From an uncultured Hungatella sp. (lineage in GTDB: Bacteria; Bacillota; Clostridia; Lachnospirales; Lachnospiraceae): a stretch of 51,445 nt of DNA. Each line of letters opens with the position of its first letter. Position 1 is the stretch's first letter. The stretch spans positions 1-51,445 of the forward strand of contig CATLBR010000020.1 of assembly GCA_949879795.1 (NCBI GenBank), read 5' to 3'. Both the position numbers and the translations under genes were made by a program. Under the pieces are notes generated by a model. The model ran no database searches. It was not told the DNA's origin and saw only the letters and a list, made by a program, of their open reading frames with translations. Shown in pieces: positions 50,532-51,445 of the stretch.

Positions 50532-50992
50532 AAAAAGATTGGAATTCTCCAGAACAGGTTTTCGCAAGGGCTTTGCATATGGCTGATAAGGTGGTTGATA
50601 GTTTAAAGGAGAGGTGCAAGTTCCTTGGTGGACAGGTTATAGAGCAACAGAAAGTGATTGAAGAACTTCAACCGAAGGCATCCTATTATGACATGATTTT
50701 GCAATGCAAGGATCTCATCGCTACGACGACTATCGCAAAGGATTATGGCATGTCGGCGAAAAAGTTTAATGTAATGCTCCATGATATGGGAGTGCAGTTC
50801 AAGCAAGGAGATATTTGGGTATTGTATGCAAAGTATCAAGGGCAGGGCTATCTTAAAGCTAAGACTCATAACTATGCAGATACAGCAGGAATACAACACT
50901 CAAAGGAGCATTCTTATTGGACGCAGAAAGGAAGACTATTTTTATACGATTTTCTTAAGCAACAAGGGGTCTTTCCTGTAATGGAGCAGTAA
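50532..50992 (+). pseudogene. Antirepressor KilAC part, separated from its AntA half
   Basis: From 50540 the frame reads DWNSPEQVFARALHMADKVV and continues into a KilAC domain (TTTIAKDYGMSAKKFNVMLHD, then SYWTQKGRLFLYDFLKQQG), the normal C-terminal part of an AntA antirepressor. No ATG precedes this region in frame; the first usable start is a TTG at 50573. Joined to the 5' half without the insertion, the product would be about 249 residues, normal for this family. Confidence 0.85.
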
Positions 50993-51087
50993 ATGTTTTA
51001 TATAAGAGGTTGCGGGAGGCTTGCAAGAGAAACTAGAGATAATTAGAAAATTATTATAAGTATAAGGGGGTAGAAAGGAAGTGAGTC

Positions 51088-51445
51088 ATGAGCTTCGCGG
51101 AAAAATTAAAAAAACTTATGGATGACATGGATATGTCCCAGACGAGACTTTCAGAACTGACCAGGATTGGGAGGTCTTCTATCTGTCAGTATCTCTCCGG
51201 AAAAAACGAGCCAACTGAGAAGCGAAAGAAACAGATCGCCCTTGCCCTTGGGGTCCAGGAGAACTATTTTATTGAGTTCCCCCCAGTTACGGAGATAACA
51301 TCAGATCCTCTGGTGAATCTGCCCATACCCTTGGTTGCGAAACTTATGCGTAAATCCAAGGGCTGGGTGGAAGAAGGATTACAGCAGGGCTGTTTCCCTT
51401 GGGGATACGCGGTAAAGATGAAAAAATGGAGCTACTGGGTTAACG
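51088..51445 (+). CDS. XRE-family HTH phage/ICE protein (runs off the window)
   Basis: At least 119 residues, truncated by the window end. An N-terminal helix-turn-helix (MSQTRLSELTRIGRSSICQY then LSGKNEPTEKRKKQIALALG) is followed by a segment (LPIPLVAKLMRKSKGWVEEGL then QQGCFPWGYAVKMKKWSYWVN) that looks like a phage regulatory or replication-associated module. GAAAGGAAGTGAG lies before the ATG at 51088. The gap 50993-51087 holds nothing else I can identify. Confidence 0.82.
   Translation, partial: MSFAEKLKKLMDDMDMSQTRLSELTRIGRSSICQYLSGKNEPTEKRKKQIALALGVQENYFIEFPPVTEITSDPLVNLPIPLVAKLMRKSKGWVEEGLQQGCFPWGYAVKMKKWSYWVN

Larger units (their letters stand above)
49669..50539. repeat. 8-bp target-site duplication flanking the insertion
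   Basis: AAAAAGAT occurs at 49669-49676 and again at 50532-50539, directly abutting the two ends of the 855-bp element. Removing the element and one copy joins codon GAT to TGG in frame (…LELEK-D-WNSPEQ…). Confidence 0.9.

Noticed and set aside
50414..50572. Programmed frameshifting between the 63-residue gene and the KilAC frame
   Set aside because: The inverted repeats and the 8-bp duplication explain the open upstream frame as the end of an insertion plus the native antirepressor frame.

Overview
The window reads as a chromosomal segment of a spore-forming member of the Clostridia, most likely Lachnospiraceae. The evidence is an uninterrupted sigK-type sporulation sigma factor, codY, an RNase P RNA, purine genes split into a PurO-like cyclohydrolase and a stand-alone AICAR formyltransferase under a ZTP riboswitch, a Gram-positive LexA-type SOS box (GAACnnnnGTTC), many PTS genes, and strong AGGAGG ribosome binding sites, often with GTG or TTG starts. 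I cannot assign a genus from the sequence alone.

Layout. 1-4,000: the C-terminal half of a GPH sugar symporter, then fruK-fruA (fructose PTS). 4,100-6,300: rnpB, a small membrane protein, and pyrB-pyrI on the minus strand. 6,400-10,360: a MacB-like ABC operon (ATPase, secreted anchored protein, permease). 10,430-12,690: ZTP riboswitch with its terminator, IMP cyclohydrolase and AICAR formyltransferase. 12,800-16,860: sigK, then a LicT-type antiterminator with its RAT/terminator, a separate EIIA, an unusual HPr paralogue lacking Ser46, and EIIC-EIIB. 17,040-20,500: galE, then a two-gene DNA repair/modification pair (radical SAM plus DUF4130-type protein) under two LexA boxes. 20,600-26,400: comM, dprA, topA, codY. 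26,450-30,700: a divergent NusG-domain-II protein, a four-repeat FMN-binding protein, a Gx transporter and galT. 30,700-31,850: a PAP2 gene flanked by inverted copies of a 109-bp repeat. 31,990-37,150: apbE, an EamA exporter, a LysM-GH18 protein, an sdpI/sdpR-like pair and an HD hydrolase. 37,390-43,160: uxaC-lacI, ridA, a TSCPD protein and pcrA. 43,290-45,150: a small membrane protein and rlmD.

45,160 to the end is a foreign, more AT-rich integrated element (prophage or ICE). It holds a tyrosine integrase next to the 3' end of rlmD, a type I toxin-antitoxin locus (28-aa membrane peptide plus antisense RNA), a possible second small RNA, an ImmA-like protease with three zinc ribbons, a CI-like repressor, a Cro-like control region with repeated operators, and an antirepressor gene.

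The most striking observation is in this element. The antirepressor gene (AntA domain followed by KilAC domain) is cut in two by an 855-bp insertion at 49677-50531. The insertion has 29-bp near-perfect terminal inverted repeats and an 8-bp direct duplication (AAAAAGAT). Deleting the insertion and one duplication copy joins the two halves exactly in frame. The insertion carries no transposase. It carries only an XRE regulator, a 63-aa protein and a divergent promoter with two matching operators, so it looks like a mobile, self-contained regulatory module.
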